Source: Thermoflexus sp042408365
GTDB lineage: Bacteria; Chloroflexota; Anaerolineae; Thermoflexales; Thermoflexaceae
Reading direction: 5' to 3'
Length of the DNA: 30,645 nt
Assembly: GCF_042408365.1 (NCBI RefSeq)
Contig: NZ_JBHOQJ010000224.1
Location: 1 to 30,645 of the forward strand
The notes beneath the pieces are model-generated. The model did not search any database, was not told the origin of the DNA, and saw nothing but the letters and a program-made list of their open reading frames with translations. Shown here piece by piece: positions 6,593-14,504 of this stretch. Numbering within the stretch: the first letter of the stretch is position 1; each line of letters starts with the position of its first letter. The translations under genes were made by a program, and so were the position numbers.

Positions 6593-8767
6593 ATGCGCGG
6601 AACCGGTTGGAGCAAGTGGAGTGCGCTGGCCGTGGTCGGCCTTCTGTTCGTGGGGATCGGTTGCGCGCCCCGGGCGACGCCCACGCCGACCGTGACGGCG
6701 ACCCCGGCGGAGGCGACGCCGGTCGCCACGGTGATCCCCGAGGTGCGCGTCCGGGAGATCCCCTTCGAGCAGGAATGGCTCTCCTCGGCCCACGCGGATG
6801 CGAAGGCGGAGGCCTTCCGGCACTGGGATCAGGAGAGCCCTCCGGAGATCCCCGTCCAGTGTGCCAAGTGCCACAGCGCCTACGGATTCCTGGACTTCCT
6901 GGGGGTGGACGGCTCTCCGGCGGGCGTGGTGGATAAACCGGCGGCCATCGGCTCGGTGATCGACTGCACCACATGCCACAACTCGGCCACGCGGACGATG
7001 GATCGCGTGACCATGCCTTCGGGGGTGGAGATCACCGGGCTTGGGCCGGAGGCGCGCTGCATGCAATGCCATCAGGGCCGGGCCTCCAGCCAGGATGTCG
7101 AGAAGGCCATCCAGGACGCGGGGGTGGAAGCAGACCAGGTCAGCGAGAAGCTCTCTTTCATCAACATCCACTACTATGCGGCGGCGGCGATCAAATACGG
7201 CACGGTGGCGAAAGGGGGCTATCAATACGCTGGCCGGTCTTACGAAGCCCGCTTCGACCATGTGAAGGGGGTCAGCACCTGCACGGACTGCCACGACTCC
7301 CACACGCTGCAGGTGAAGGTCGAGCTCTGCAGCACCTGTCATAAGGAGGTCCGGTCGGAAGAGGACCTCCGGCGTATCCGGATGGAAGCCTCGCTGGTCG
7401 ATTACGACGGCGATGGGAACATCCGCGAGGGCCTGGCGGATGAGATCGCCGGCCTCCAGGAGCTGCTTTATCAGGCGATCCAGGCCTACGCCCGGGAGGT
7501 GGCCCGCAAGCCGATCATCTACGATGCCCATACGTATCCTTACTTCTTCGTGGATCTAAACGGCAACGGCGCGGCGGATCCGGACGAGGCCAAGCCGGGC
7601 AACAAATACAACGCGTGGACGCCGCGGCTGCTCCGCGCCGCTTACAACTACCAGGTCTCCCAGAAGGACCCCGGGGCCTTCGCCCACGGCGCGAAGTATG
7701 TGATCCAGTTGCTGTATGATTCCATCGACGATCTTAACCAGGCCCTGGCCACGCCCATCGATCTCTCGCGGGCCCATCGGGATGATGTGGGCCACTTCGC
7801 CGGCGCCTCGGAGTCCTTCCGCCATTGGGATCGTGAGGGGCAGGTGCCGCCGGCGTGCAGCCGCTGCCATACCGCCGAGGGGTTGCCGCTCTACCTGCGG
7901 GACGGCGTGTCGATCTCCCAGCCGCCCGCCAACGGCTTCCTCTGCTCCACCTGCCATAACTCCTTGACCGAGTTCACCCGCTACGAGGTCAAGCGGGTCA
8001 CCTTCCCGAGCGGCGCGGTGATCGACAGCGGCGACCCCAACACCAACCTGTGCATGACCTGCCACCAGGGCCGCGAGTCCAAGGTGAGCGTCGATCGCCT
8101 GATCGGGAAGCTGCCGCCGGACCAGGTCTCCGATCAGCTGCGGTTCCTCAACGTGCACTACTTCGCGGCGGGGGCCACCCGCTTCGGCACCCAGGCGAAG
8201 GGGGCCTACGAGTACGACGGGAAGACCTACGTGGGCCTCTTCGAACATCACGCGCAGTTCCGCGGCTGCACCGACTGTCACGACGCCCACGAGCTGGAGG
8301 TCCGAGCGGAGTTCTGCGGGAAGTGCCACGAGGGCGTGCGTACCCCGCAGGATCTCCTGAACATCCGCCTGCCGGAGACGCCGGACTACGACGGCGACGG
8401 GAACACGACCGAGGGCCTGGCGGGGGAGATCGAGACCATGCGGGAGGCCCTTTACCAGGCCATCCAAGCCTACGCCCGCGATCGGATCGGCACGCCCATC
8501 GCCTATCATCCGCATGCCTATCCTTACTTCTTCACGGATACGAACGGGAACGGCGTGGCGGATCCGGAGGAGGCCAACCCGCAGAACAGCTACAAGGCCT
8601 GGACGCCGCGGCTGCTCCGCGCGGCCTATAACTACCAGTTCGCGACCAAGGATCCGGGCGGCTATGTGCACAACGGCGAATACATCGCACAGATCCTCTA
8701 CGACTCCCTGGAGGATCTGAGCCGTGCCGTCCCGGTTCCGGCCCTCAAGAAGATGATCCGCCCGTAA
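6593..8767 (+). CDS. Decaheme c-type cytochrome lipoprotein made of two pentaheme repeats
   Basis: The 724-residue protein has a lipoprotein signal (VGIGC) and a Thr/Pro-rich spacer. Ten CXXCH motifs start near residues 90, 125, 156, 230, 246 and 422, 451, 487, 559, 575. The two sets of five are offset by about 330 residues, and the flanking text repeats too (EAFRHWDQE/ESFRHWDRE, WTPRLLRAAYNYQ in both), so the gene arose by internal duplication. Each half also carries two Ca-binding-like loops (DYDGDGN and DxNGNGxxDPxEA). The ATG at 6593 follows GGAGGT at good spacing; a longer start overlapping the previous stop lacks this. It is the last gene before a strong terminator. Likely a surface electron carrier. 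Confidence 0.88.
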   Translation: MRGTGWSKWSALAVVGLLFVGIGCAPRATPTPTVTATPAEATPVATVIPEVRVREIPFEQEWLSSAHADAKAEAFRHWDQESPPEIPVQCAKCHSAYGFLDFLGVDGSPAGVVDKPAAIGSVIDCTTCHNSATRTMDRVTMPSGVEITGLGPEARCMQCHQGRASSQDVEKAIQDAGVEADQVSEKLSFINIHYYAAAAIKYGTVAKGGYQYAGRSYEARFDHVKGVSTCTDCHDSHTLQVKVELCSTCHKEVRSEEDLRRIRMEASLVDYDGDGNIREGLADEIAGLQELLYQAIQAYAREVARKPIIYDAHTYPYFFVDLNGNGAADPDEAKPGNKYNAWTPRLLRAAYNYQVSQKDPGAFAHGAKYVIQLLYDSIDDLNQALATPIDLSRAHRDDVGHFAGASESFRHWDREGQVPPACSRCHTAEGLPLYLRDGVSISQPPANGFLCSTCHNSLTEFTRYEVKRVTFPSGAVIDSGDPNTNLCMTCHQGRESKVSVDRLIGKLPPDQVSDQLRFLNVHYFAAGATRFGTQAKGAYEYDGKTYVGLFEHHAQFRGCTDCHDAHELEVRAEFCGKCHEGVRTPQDLLNIRLPETPDYDGDGNTTEGLAGEIETMREALYQAIQAYARDRIGTPIAYHPHAYPYFFTDTNGNGVADPEEANPQNSYKAWTPRLLRAAYNYQFATKDPGGYVHNGEYIAQILYDSLEDLSRAVPVPALKKMIRP

Positions 8768-8798
8768 CCGCCACCCCTCCGGAGGGCCGAGCGACGTG

Positions 8799-8835
8799 GG
8801 GGTGGGGCGGAGGGATCTGCCCCACCCCTTTGTTT
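8799..8835 (+). terminator. Intrinsic terminator after the cytochrome operon
   Basis: A perfect 10-bp stem (8799-8808 GGGGTGGGGC with 8819-8828) encloses a 10-base loop and is followed by TTTGTTT. It begins about 30 bases after the decaheme stop. It separates the cytochrome operon from the ccm locus. Confidence 0.85.
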
Positions 8836-8908
8836 GGGTCGTTCGCAGGGGCGTCCTGGCGTCCGTGCTTTTGCATTCGAGCGGGGAGTGGAGGGAATCC
8901 GGTTCCCA

Positions 8909-8917
8909 TGTTAGACT
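8909..8917 (+). promoter_or_regulatory. Weak extended -10 candidate before ccmE
   Basis: TGT followed by TAGACT resembles an extended -10 element (TGn plus 4 of 6 consensus), 33 bases before the ccmE start and downstream of the terminator. No -35 box is evident. Confidence 0.25.
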
Positions 8918-8949
8918 CTGAACAGAACGTCTCGAGGCGGAGGTCTTCC

Positions 8950-9366
8950 ATGGGCGTCCGATTTTGGGTGGGAGGGGGATTGCTGCTCATCGCCTTGGGC
9001 CTGCTGATCGCCAACGGGCTTCGCAGCGCCTCCCAGTATTATCTGACGGTCTCGGAGCTGAGGGCCCGGGCGGAGAGCCTGCAGGGCCGGCCCATCCGTC
9101 TCTCGGGGATCGTGGACGGCGGAACGATCCGCTACGATCCCGAGACCTTTCACGTCGAGTTCGGCCTGGTGGAGCGCGTGGCCGATATCGGGAAGGCCCC
9201 ACCGTTGAAGGTGGTCTATAAAGGGGTAAAGCCGGACCTTCTGCAGAACGAGGCGCAGGCCATCGTGGAGGGCACCCTCGGCCCGGATGGGGTGTTCTAC
9301 GCCCAGAACCTCCTCCTCAAGTGCCCGACCCGCTACGAAGAGGAAGCGGCCAAGGGCTCGCGATAA
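8950..9366 (+). CDS. ccmE: CcmE-like heme chaperone, CXXXY type
   Basis: The 138-residue protein has one N-terminal membrane anchor (about residues 5-22) and a beta-rich OB-fold domain with CcmE features (SLQGRPIRLSGIVDGGTIRY, KVVYKGVKPDLLQNEAQAIV, EGTLGPDGVFYAQNLLLKCP). In most bacteria CcmE binds heme through a histidine in HDENY. Here the same place reads C125-PTR-Y129, the CXXXY variant known from some archaea and delta-proteobacteria. CcmE takes heme from CcmC and hands it to CcmF/H. The ATG at 8950 follows GGAGGT; a longer ATG at 8908 has no such site. It heads the ccm locus. Confidence 0.85.
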   Translation: MGVRFWVGGGLLLIALGLLIANGLRSASQYYLTVSELRARAESLQGRPIRLSGIVDGGTIRYDPETFHVEFGLVERVADIGKAPPLKVVYKGVKPDLLQNEAQAIVEGTLGPDGVFYAQNLLLKCPTRYEEEAAKGSR

Positions 9367-9519
9367 GAGGAGCGAAGCGGCCACCTTTCTGAGGGATTCG
9401 AGGACTCTTTGCTCCCTATCCCCTAAATCCCCATTGAGCCCGATAGCTACCGAGGCGGATGTACCGGAGATGGTGGCGCTGGTGCGGGAGGCGTCCCAAC
9501 GGATCGCGGAGGGGAACCG
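9367..9519 (+). other. Gap between ccmE and ccmF with a possible gene remnant
   Basis: The last 75 or so bases read, in one open frame ending at 9523, IATEADVPEMVALVREASQR and a short tail. That looks like the first strand and helix of a GNAT acetyltransferase, but there is no usable start codon or ribosome site. It may be a decayed fragment or a chance resemblance. Confidence 0.25.
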
Positions 9520-11526
9520 ATGAGCCTGCTGGGCGAGGGGTTGCTGGATCTGGCGTGGGGTCTGGGCCTGGTCGGGATGATCGTCGCGTTTTACGCGGGA
9601 TGGCGGGAAGAGGCGCGGTGGGCCGAGGTGGCCCGGCGCATCGGTTTGGTGATGGCGCCGCTGCTGAGCCTGACGGTCCTCGTCTTGGAGCTCGCCCTGC
9701 TCACCGACGATTTCCGCCTGGTCTACGTCACCCAGGTCTCCCGCCAGACCCAGCCGCTTTTCCTGAAGATCACCGCCCTCTGGGGCGGCCAGAACGGCTC
9801 CCTGCTCTTCTGGTCCTGGCTGATGAGCCTCTTCCTCTTCGTCGCGATGGCCCGGGCGGATCGGGTTCCCCGCGATTTGTTCCCTTATATGACCGGGGTG
9901 CTGTTGCTGACCCAGACGTTTTTCCTCCTTCTGAACCGGTTCTTCGCCAACCCCTTCGAGACCTTCCCGGTGCCGCCCGCGGATGGGCGCGGGCTGAACC
10001 CCCTGCTCCGCCATCCGGGGATGATCGCGCATCCCCCGCTGCTCTATCTGGGGTTTGTCGGCTTCACCGTTCCCTATGCGATCACGATCGCCGCCCTGCT
10101 GGCCGGCCGGCGGGATGAAGGGTGGCTTCGCCTGCTCCGGCGGTGGACCCTGGTGGCGTGGCTGTTCCTGAGCCTGGGCCTGCTGGTGGGGGCCCGCTGG
10201 GCGTACGACGTGCTGGGATGGGGGGGCTACTGGGGGTGGGATCCGGTGGAGAACGCGGCGCTGCTCCCCTGGCTGACCGGCACCGCCTTCCTGCATTCGG
10301 TGATGGTCCAGGAGCGCCGGGGCATGCTCAAGGTGTGGACGGCGCTGCTGATCATCTTAACGTACGCCCTGGTGATCCTGGGGACGTTCATCACCCGCAC
10401 CGGGGTGATCGCCTCGGTGCACGCGTTCGCCCGCTCCGCCATCGGGGTTCCCTTCTTGATCTACGTGGGGCTGGTGCTGGTGGGTTCTCTCATGCTTCTG
10501 GCGGCGCGCTGGGATCTCCTGCGGGCGGAGAACCGGATGGAGTCTTGGCTCTCGCGGGAGACCTTCTTCCTGCTCAACAACTGGCTCTTCCTGGGGATCG
10601 CCTTCGCCGTCTTCTGGGGGACGTTCTACCCGATGTTCTCGGAGCTGCTGTTCAACGAGAAGCTCACGGTGGGGCCTCCGTATTACAACCAGGTGACCGG
10701 CCCGATGTTCGCCGCCCTTTATCTGCTGATGGGGGTGATCCCCTTCATCCGCTGGCGGCGGACCCCGGGGGCGCCGCTTCGTTTCTCCATCGGCTCCTCC
10801 GCTCTGGCGGCTTTGGGCGCCGGGGCCCTCGCCCGCGCGGCGGGGGTTCAGCATCCGTGGGCCCTTCTGGGATTCGGCCTGTGCGCCTTCGCGGGGTGGG
10901 GGACGTTGCTGGATTACGCGCTGGGGGTGCGGGCGCGGCGGCGGGCCACCGGGGAGCCGTGGCCTCTGGCCCTGGCGCGGCTGGTGGCCCGGAACCCCCG
11001 CCGTTACGGCGGTTATCTCATCCACCTCGGCGTGATCCTGATCGGGATCGGGGTGATCGGGTCTCAGTTTTACCAGCGGGAAACCCAGCGCACGCTGGGG
11101 CTGGGGGAATCCTTGGCTTTCGGCGGCTACCGTCTGGTCTATCAGGGGATCCGGCAGTACACGCCGGCGACGGAGCCCGATGTGGTGGTGACCGAGGCAT
11201 GGGTGCGGGCCTATGACCGCTCGGGCGGGTTGCTGGCGGATCTCTATCCTTACGTGCTGCAATACGATACCGGGGAAACCCTGACGCCGCCGGCCCTGCG
11301 GGCCACCCTGAAAGAGGATCTCTATCTCCTGCTGAGCGGCTGGGTGGATGGCGGAAACCGCGCGACGTTCAAGGTCTTCATTAACCCCATGGTCTCGTGG
11401 ATCTGGATCGGAGGCATAGTGCTGATCCTGGGCACGCTGGTCGCCGTGTGGCCGACGCCGGTTCCTTTGCCGGCCATCGCGGGGGTCGAGCGGCGGCCCG
11501 AGGAACAGCCCATGGCCGCTTCATAG
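9520..11526 (+). CDS. ccmF: Cytochrome c heme lyase subunit CcmF
   Basis: The 668-residue polytopic protein belongs to the heme-handling CcmF/CcsA family. The tryptophan-rich WWD signature appears as GWGGYWGWDPVENAALLPWL at about residues 230-250. Other CcmF hallmarks are the early GGQNGSLLFWSW, the HPPLLYLGFVGF segment with a conserved histidine, TRTGVIASVHAFA, and a large external domain before the last helix. About 14 membrane segments can be seen, the usual number. Family knowledge: CcmF joins with CcmH to attach heme covalently to CXXCH motifs of apocytochromes. The length is normal. It is followed after about 90 bases by ccmH. Confidence 0.92.
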   Translation: MSLLGEGLLDLAWGLGLVGMIVAFYAGWREEARWAEVARRIGLVMAPLLSLTVLVLELALLTDDFRLVYVTQVSRQTQPLFLKITALWGGQNGSLLFWSWLMSLFLFVAMARADRVPRDLFPYMTGVLLLTQTFFLLLNRFFANPFETFPVPPADGRGLNPLLRHPGMIAHPPLLYLGFVGFTVPYAITIAALLAGRRDEGWLRLLRRWTLVAWLFLSLGLLVGARWAYDVLGWGGYWGWDPVENAALLPWLTGTAFLHSVMVQERRGMLKVWTALLIILTYALVILGTFITRTGVIASVHAFARSAIGVPFLIYVGLVLVGSLMLLAARWDLLRAENRMESWLSRETFFLLNNWLFLGIAFAVFWGTFYPMFSELLFNEKLTVGPPYYNQVTGPMFAALYLLMGVIPFIRWRRTPGAPLRFSIGSSALAALGAGALARAAGVQHPWALLGFGLCAFAGWGTLLDYALGVRARRRATGEPWPLALARLVARNPRRYGGYLIHLGVILIGIGVIGSQFYQRETQRTLGLGESLAFGGYRLVYQGIRQYTPATEPDVVVTEAWVRAYDRSGGLLADLYPYVLQYDTGETLTPPALRATLKEDLYLLLSGWVDGGNRATFKVFINPMVSWIWIGGIVLILGTLVAVWPTPVPLPAIAGVERRPEEQPMAAS

Positions 11527-11613
11527 GGGGTTTATGGCCCATAGGCGCCATCGGCCCCGGAAATCAAGCGGGCCAAATGCGAGGGAGGCCGTGATCCAGA
11601 GGTGATCCCGAAA

Positions 11614-12102
11614 ATGCGCCGATCGGTCGTTCTCGGCCTTGCGATCTGTGTTCTCCTCATCGTGGGGGTTCTGATGAGCGGGGCTCCTGCGCGGGCTCAG
11701 CCCCCCACGCCGGCTGTCCCGGACGATGAGGTCAACCGGGTGGCGAAGAACCTGTATTGCCCGGTGTGCGAGAACGTGCCGCTGGACGTGTGCGACACCC
11801 CCGCATGCGTCCAGTGGAAAGAGGAGATCCGGACGATGCTGGCCGAGGGGCGGAGCGAAGCCGAGATCATCGATTTCTTCGTCACCCGCTACGGGATGCG
11901 CGTGCTGGCCGTCCCACCGCCTCAGGGGATCGGATTGGGGGTCTGGTTGATCCCGGCCATCGGCCTCCCGGCGGCCGGGCTCTGGTTGGCCCTCCGCCTG
12001 GCGCGCTGGCGTCGTCCCTCCCCCGCCTCGGAACCTGCATCGGAGCCGGCCTCGGATGAAGCCGTCCGGGCGCTGGATCGCTGGATCCGGGAGCACTGGT
12101 GA
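11614..12102 (+). CDS. ccmH: CcmH-like thiol-oxidoreductase of the heme lyase
   Basis: The 162-residue protein has a signal peptide ending near APARA, a helical domain and a C-terminal membrane helix (about 108-130). The redox motif is LYCPVCENVPLDVCDTPAC: C49 and C52 match the LRCxxC motif of CcmH, with two further cysteines at C60 and C65. CcmH reduces or holds the cysteines of apocytochrome heme motifs for CcmF. The ATG at 11614 is preferred over the GTG at 11602 because AGAGGTGA lies at proper distance. The stop overlaps a possible GTG start of the next gene. Ala/Ser/Glu-rich repeats occur near the C-terminus. Confidence 0.85.
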   Translation: MRRSVVLGLAICVLLIVGVLMSGAPARAQPPTPAVPDDEVNRVAKNLYCPVCENVPLDVCDTPACVQWKEEIRTMLAEGRSEAEIIDFFVTRYGMRVLAVPPPQGIGLGVWLIPAIGLPAAGLWLALRLARWRRPSPASEPASEPASDEAVRALDRWIREHW

Positions 12103-12113
12103 GGAGGGAGGGC

Positions 12114-12659
12114 ATGGCGCGATGGGGACGATGGGGCTGGTGGATCGGTCTGGGGGCAGCGATCGTCTTCCTGGCTCTGCTGGGCTGGGCTTTCGTGGAG
12201 CGCGGGCGGACGGCCCCCGCCCGAGGCCCCGCGCCGGACTTCACGCTCCCGCTCTATGAGGGCTACGACGGCGGGCTCGGGATCCGGGAGTTCCGCCTGC
12301 AGGAATGGCGGGGGCATGTGGTGGTGATCAACTTCTGGGCCTCTTGGTGCAAGCCATGTGAGGAGGAAGCCCCTCTCTTGGAGGCGTTGTGGCGGAAATA
12401 TCGGGACAAAGGGGTGATCTTCGTGGGCGTGGATTATCTGGATGCGCCTTCCGCCGCGTTGAACTACCTGAAGCGCTTCGGGATCACCTATCCGAACGGC
12501 CCGGATGTGGGCACCCGGATCTCGCGCCAGTACCGCATCACCGGCGTCCCCGAGACGTTCGTGGTGGACCCCCGGGGTTTCGTGGTCTTCTATAAACCGG
12601 CGCCGATCCAGCCCGGCGAGCTGGAGTCGGTGATCGATCCGCTTCTTAAGGCTCCGTGA
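12114..12659 (+). CDS. ccmG: CcmG/TlpA-type membrane-anchored thioredoxin
   Basis: The 181-residue protein has one N-terminal anchor (about residues 8-28) and a thioredoxin fold facing outside. The active site is FWASWCKPCEEE (C79, C82), and the cis-proline loop reads ITGVPETFVVD, where GVPETF is typical of CcmG. Its job is to reduce CcmH and apocytochrome disulfides, drawing electrons from CcdA. The ATG at 12114 follows GAGGAGG at good spacing. It is one of two thioredoxin-like proteins in the locus; the other (20075) is a lipoprotein. Confidence 0.85.
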   Translation: MARWGRWGWWIGLGAAIVFLALLGWAFVERGRTAPARGPAPDFTLPLYEGYDGGLGIREFRLQEWRGHVVVINFWASWCKPCEEEAPLLEALWRKYRDKGVIFVGVDYLDAPSAALNYLKRFGITYPNGPDVGTRISRQYRITGVPETFVVDPRGFVVFYKPAPIQPGELESVIDPLLKAP

Positions 12660-12730
12660 TCGGTCTGAGGGACCTGGAGGCTCAGGCTATGTGGTGCAGT
12701 GTCGCATGGGGAGCGATCGGGTGGGTGATG

Positions 12731-12736
12731 TAAAAT
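12731..12736 (+). promoter_or_regulatory. Possible -10 box before the coiled-coil gene
   Basis: TAAAAT lies 30-35 bases before the ATG at 12766 within a small gap after ccmG. It would give the coiled-coil gene its own transcript, consistent with an insertion into the ccm locus. There is no clear -35 box. Confidence 0.35.
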
Positions 12737-12765
12737 TCCCTTGAACTCGACTTGAGGAAGCGCGG

Positions 12766-13905
12766 ATGGCATTCACCGTTCGGGATTTGGAGGATCTGAT
12801 TCGCCTTCTGGACAAGCATCCGGCGTGGATGGAGGCGCTGCGCCAGCGGATGCTGACCAAGGATCTGTTGGAGTCGCCGAAGACGTTGAAGCGGCTCTCC
12901 ACTCGGATGGGGAAGGTGGAGAAGGCGCTCCATGCCCTCACGGAGTCGGTCGCCGCCCTAACGGAGGCGCAGCGGCGGCATTATGAGGAGTTTGCCGTCT
13001 ATCGAGCGGAGACGGATCGACGGTTTGCCGAACTGGCCGAAGCCCAGCGGCGGCATTATGAGGAGCTTGCGGCCTTCCGGGCGGAGGCGGAGCGGCGGTT
13101 TGCGGAGCTTCGGGAGGAAGTGGCGGCGGCGCGGGCGGAGGCGGACCGTCGGTTTGCGGAGCTGGCCGAGGCGCAGCGGCGGGGCTATGAGGAGTTCGCC
13201 GCCTATCGAGCGGAGACGGACCGACGGTTTGCCGAACTGGCCGAAGCCCAGCGGCGGCACTATGAGGAGCTTACGGCCTTCCGGGCGGAGGCAGAGCGGC
13301 GCTTTGCGGGGCTTCGGGAGGAAATGGCGGCGGCGCGGGCGGAAGCTGACCGTCGGTTTGCGGAGCTGGCGGAGGCTCAGCGGCGGACGGAGGAGGCAGT
13401 GCAGCGGATGGACCGGCGGCTGGATCACCACGCCGCGGACCTGGGGGAGCTCAAGCCCATCCGAATGGAGCTGACCTTCCGAGAGAAGCCGACCACCGTG
13501 TTCCGCCCGCTGCTCCGGCGGGCTGCCCTGCTTGCCGATGCGGAGCTGGGCCAGCGGCTGGAGGAGGCCGTGGAGGCCGGCCGGATCACTGAGGCGGAGC
13601 TGAACGATGCGCGGGCGATCGACCTGGTGGTGGAGGGCCTCCATCGGCGGGAGGACCGGAAGCTCTACTTGGCGGTGGAGGTCTCCTGGCAGGGCGGGAC
13701 CGAGGACGTGCAGCGGGCCTATCGGCGGGCGGCGATCCTTTCCCGCGCCCTGGAGGCTGAGGTGTGGCCCGTGGTGGGGGCCAAGGAGATGACGGCTCCC
13801 GCCCGACGGATGGCCCGCCAGCTGGGCGTGTGGTGGGTGCAGGACGGATGGGCGTTCCGGCCGGAGGAAATCCCCGAGGAGCCCGAGGAGGCCTTGGAAC
13901 TTTGA
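12766..13905 (+). CDS. Coiled-coil protein with PD-(D/E)XK-like C-terminal domain
   Basis: The 379-residue protein has a short helical head, a long charged coiled coil (about residues 50-235) made of degenerate units around RRFAELAEAQRRHYEE, and a C-terminal alpha/beta domain. In that domain AIDLVVEGLHRR (D286) and YLAVEVSWQ (E305-V-S307) resemble the D...ExK core of PD-(D/E)XK nucleases, with serine in place of the lysine. It recalls COG5493/DUF3782-type proteins, whose function is not known. The DNA of the coiled coil repeats with a 204-base period. A paralogue of the C-terminal domain lies at 25739-26248. It sits inside the ccm locus but is not a known maturation factor. Confidence 0.7.
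   Translation: MAFTVRDLEDLIRLLDKHPAWMEALRQRMLTKDLLESPKTLKRLSTRMGKVEKALHALTESVAALTEAQRRHYEEFAVYRAETDRRFAELAEAQRRHYEELAAFRAEAERRFAELREEVAAARAEADRRFAELAEAQRRGYEEFAAYRAETDRRFAELAEAQRRHYEELTAFRAEAERRFAGLREEMAAARAEADRRFAELAEAQRRTEEAVQRMDRRLDHHAADLGELKPIRMELTFREKPTTVFRPLLRRAALLADAELGQRLEEAVEAGRITEAELNDARAIDLVVEGLHRREDRKLYLAVEVSWQGGTEDVQRAYRRAAILSRALEAEVWPVVGAKEMTAPARRMARQLGVWWVQDGWAFRPEEIPEEPEEALEL
12994..13386 (+). repeat. 204-base tandem repeat inside the coiled-coil gene
   Basis: The stretch starting GCCGTCTATCGAGCGGAGAC at 12994 recurs almost unchanged at 13198, exactly 204 bases (68 codons) later. Each copy encodes three related helical units of about 25, 19 and 24 residues. The second copy diverges after about 13386. 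A partial unit (12960-12993) precedes the first. Such repeats can change in number by slippage or recombination. Confidence 0.8.
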
Positions 13906-14100
13906 TGAGGTCCGTCGAGGGAAGGCCGCGTGAGGCTTTGGACGTTCGCAGGCGTTTCGAGAGCGCCTCTGCTCCCTAAAAGGGACCGCCTCCACGTGGA
14001 GCATCTTCCATTTGCTCCTAAGTCCGCCCGCATCCCGCCGGCCCGATCGAGTGTTTTCGGGGAACCAAAAGGAGCCGCTCGTTTTTCATCCCGCTCCCTA

Positions 14101-14130
14101 TTGGCTCTTTGATCAACTTGACACTGTAAC
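14101..14130 (+). promoter_or_regulatory. Possible promoter for the second ccm segment
   Basis: TTGGCT (14101-14106) and TGTAAC (14125-14130) are separated by 18 bases and lie about 25 bases before the ATG at 14154. Each matches consensus at about 4 of 6 positions. The preceding gap (13906-14100) shows no gene. Confidence 0.3.
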
Positions 14131-14153
14131 TCCCGTTCAGGGTTCGGAGCCAG

Positions 14154-14504
14154 ATGACGGAGATTCTGGTTGCGCTGATCGTGTTGTTTGGGGTGACCGT
14201 GTTGGTTCTCGGATATATCCTGCAACCGCTCCGGGACGCCCGGACCGCTGAGAGGATCCCCGCACGGGCTGCCCTTCAGGCCCAGTATGAGCAGGTGCTG
14301 GGCATGCTGCGGGATCTGGAAACCGATTGGCGGACCGGGAAGATCCTGGATGAGGACTATCGCGAGCTGCGTCGGCGCTACCTTCAGGAAGGCGCCGCTT
14401 TGCTGCAAGCGTTGCAGGCGAGGGAGGGGAACGTCGATTGGGAGGCCCGGGTGGAAGCGGCGGTTCAGGCCCGCCGAGCTCAGCTCCGGAGGCATCGGCC
14501 ATGA
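14154..14504 (+). CDS. CcmI-like small membrane-anchored helical protein
   Basis: The 116-residue protein has one N-terminal membrane helix (about residues 3-23) and then a charged helical domain containing EQVLGMLRDLETDWRTGKIL followed by DEDYRELRRRYLQEGA. This is the pattern of the N-terminal half of CcmI (CycH): helix anchor then a leucine-rich coiled region with the LxxLexdwrtGKLseedY motif. CcmI presents apocytochromes to CcmF/H; the usual TPR C-terminal half is missing here. It overlaps the next gene by 4 bases (ATGA at 14501). Confidence 0.65.
   Translation: MTEILVALIVLFGVTVLVLGYILQPLRDARTAERIPARAALQAQYEQVLGMLRDLETDWRTGKILDEDYRELRRRYLQEGAALLQALQAREGNVDWEARVEAAVQARRAQLRRHRP

Noticed and set aside
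13951..13969. Terminator after the coiled-coil gene
   Set aside because: AGGCG and CGCCT form only a 5-bp stem and no T-run follows.
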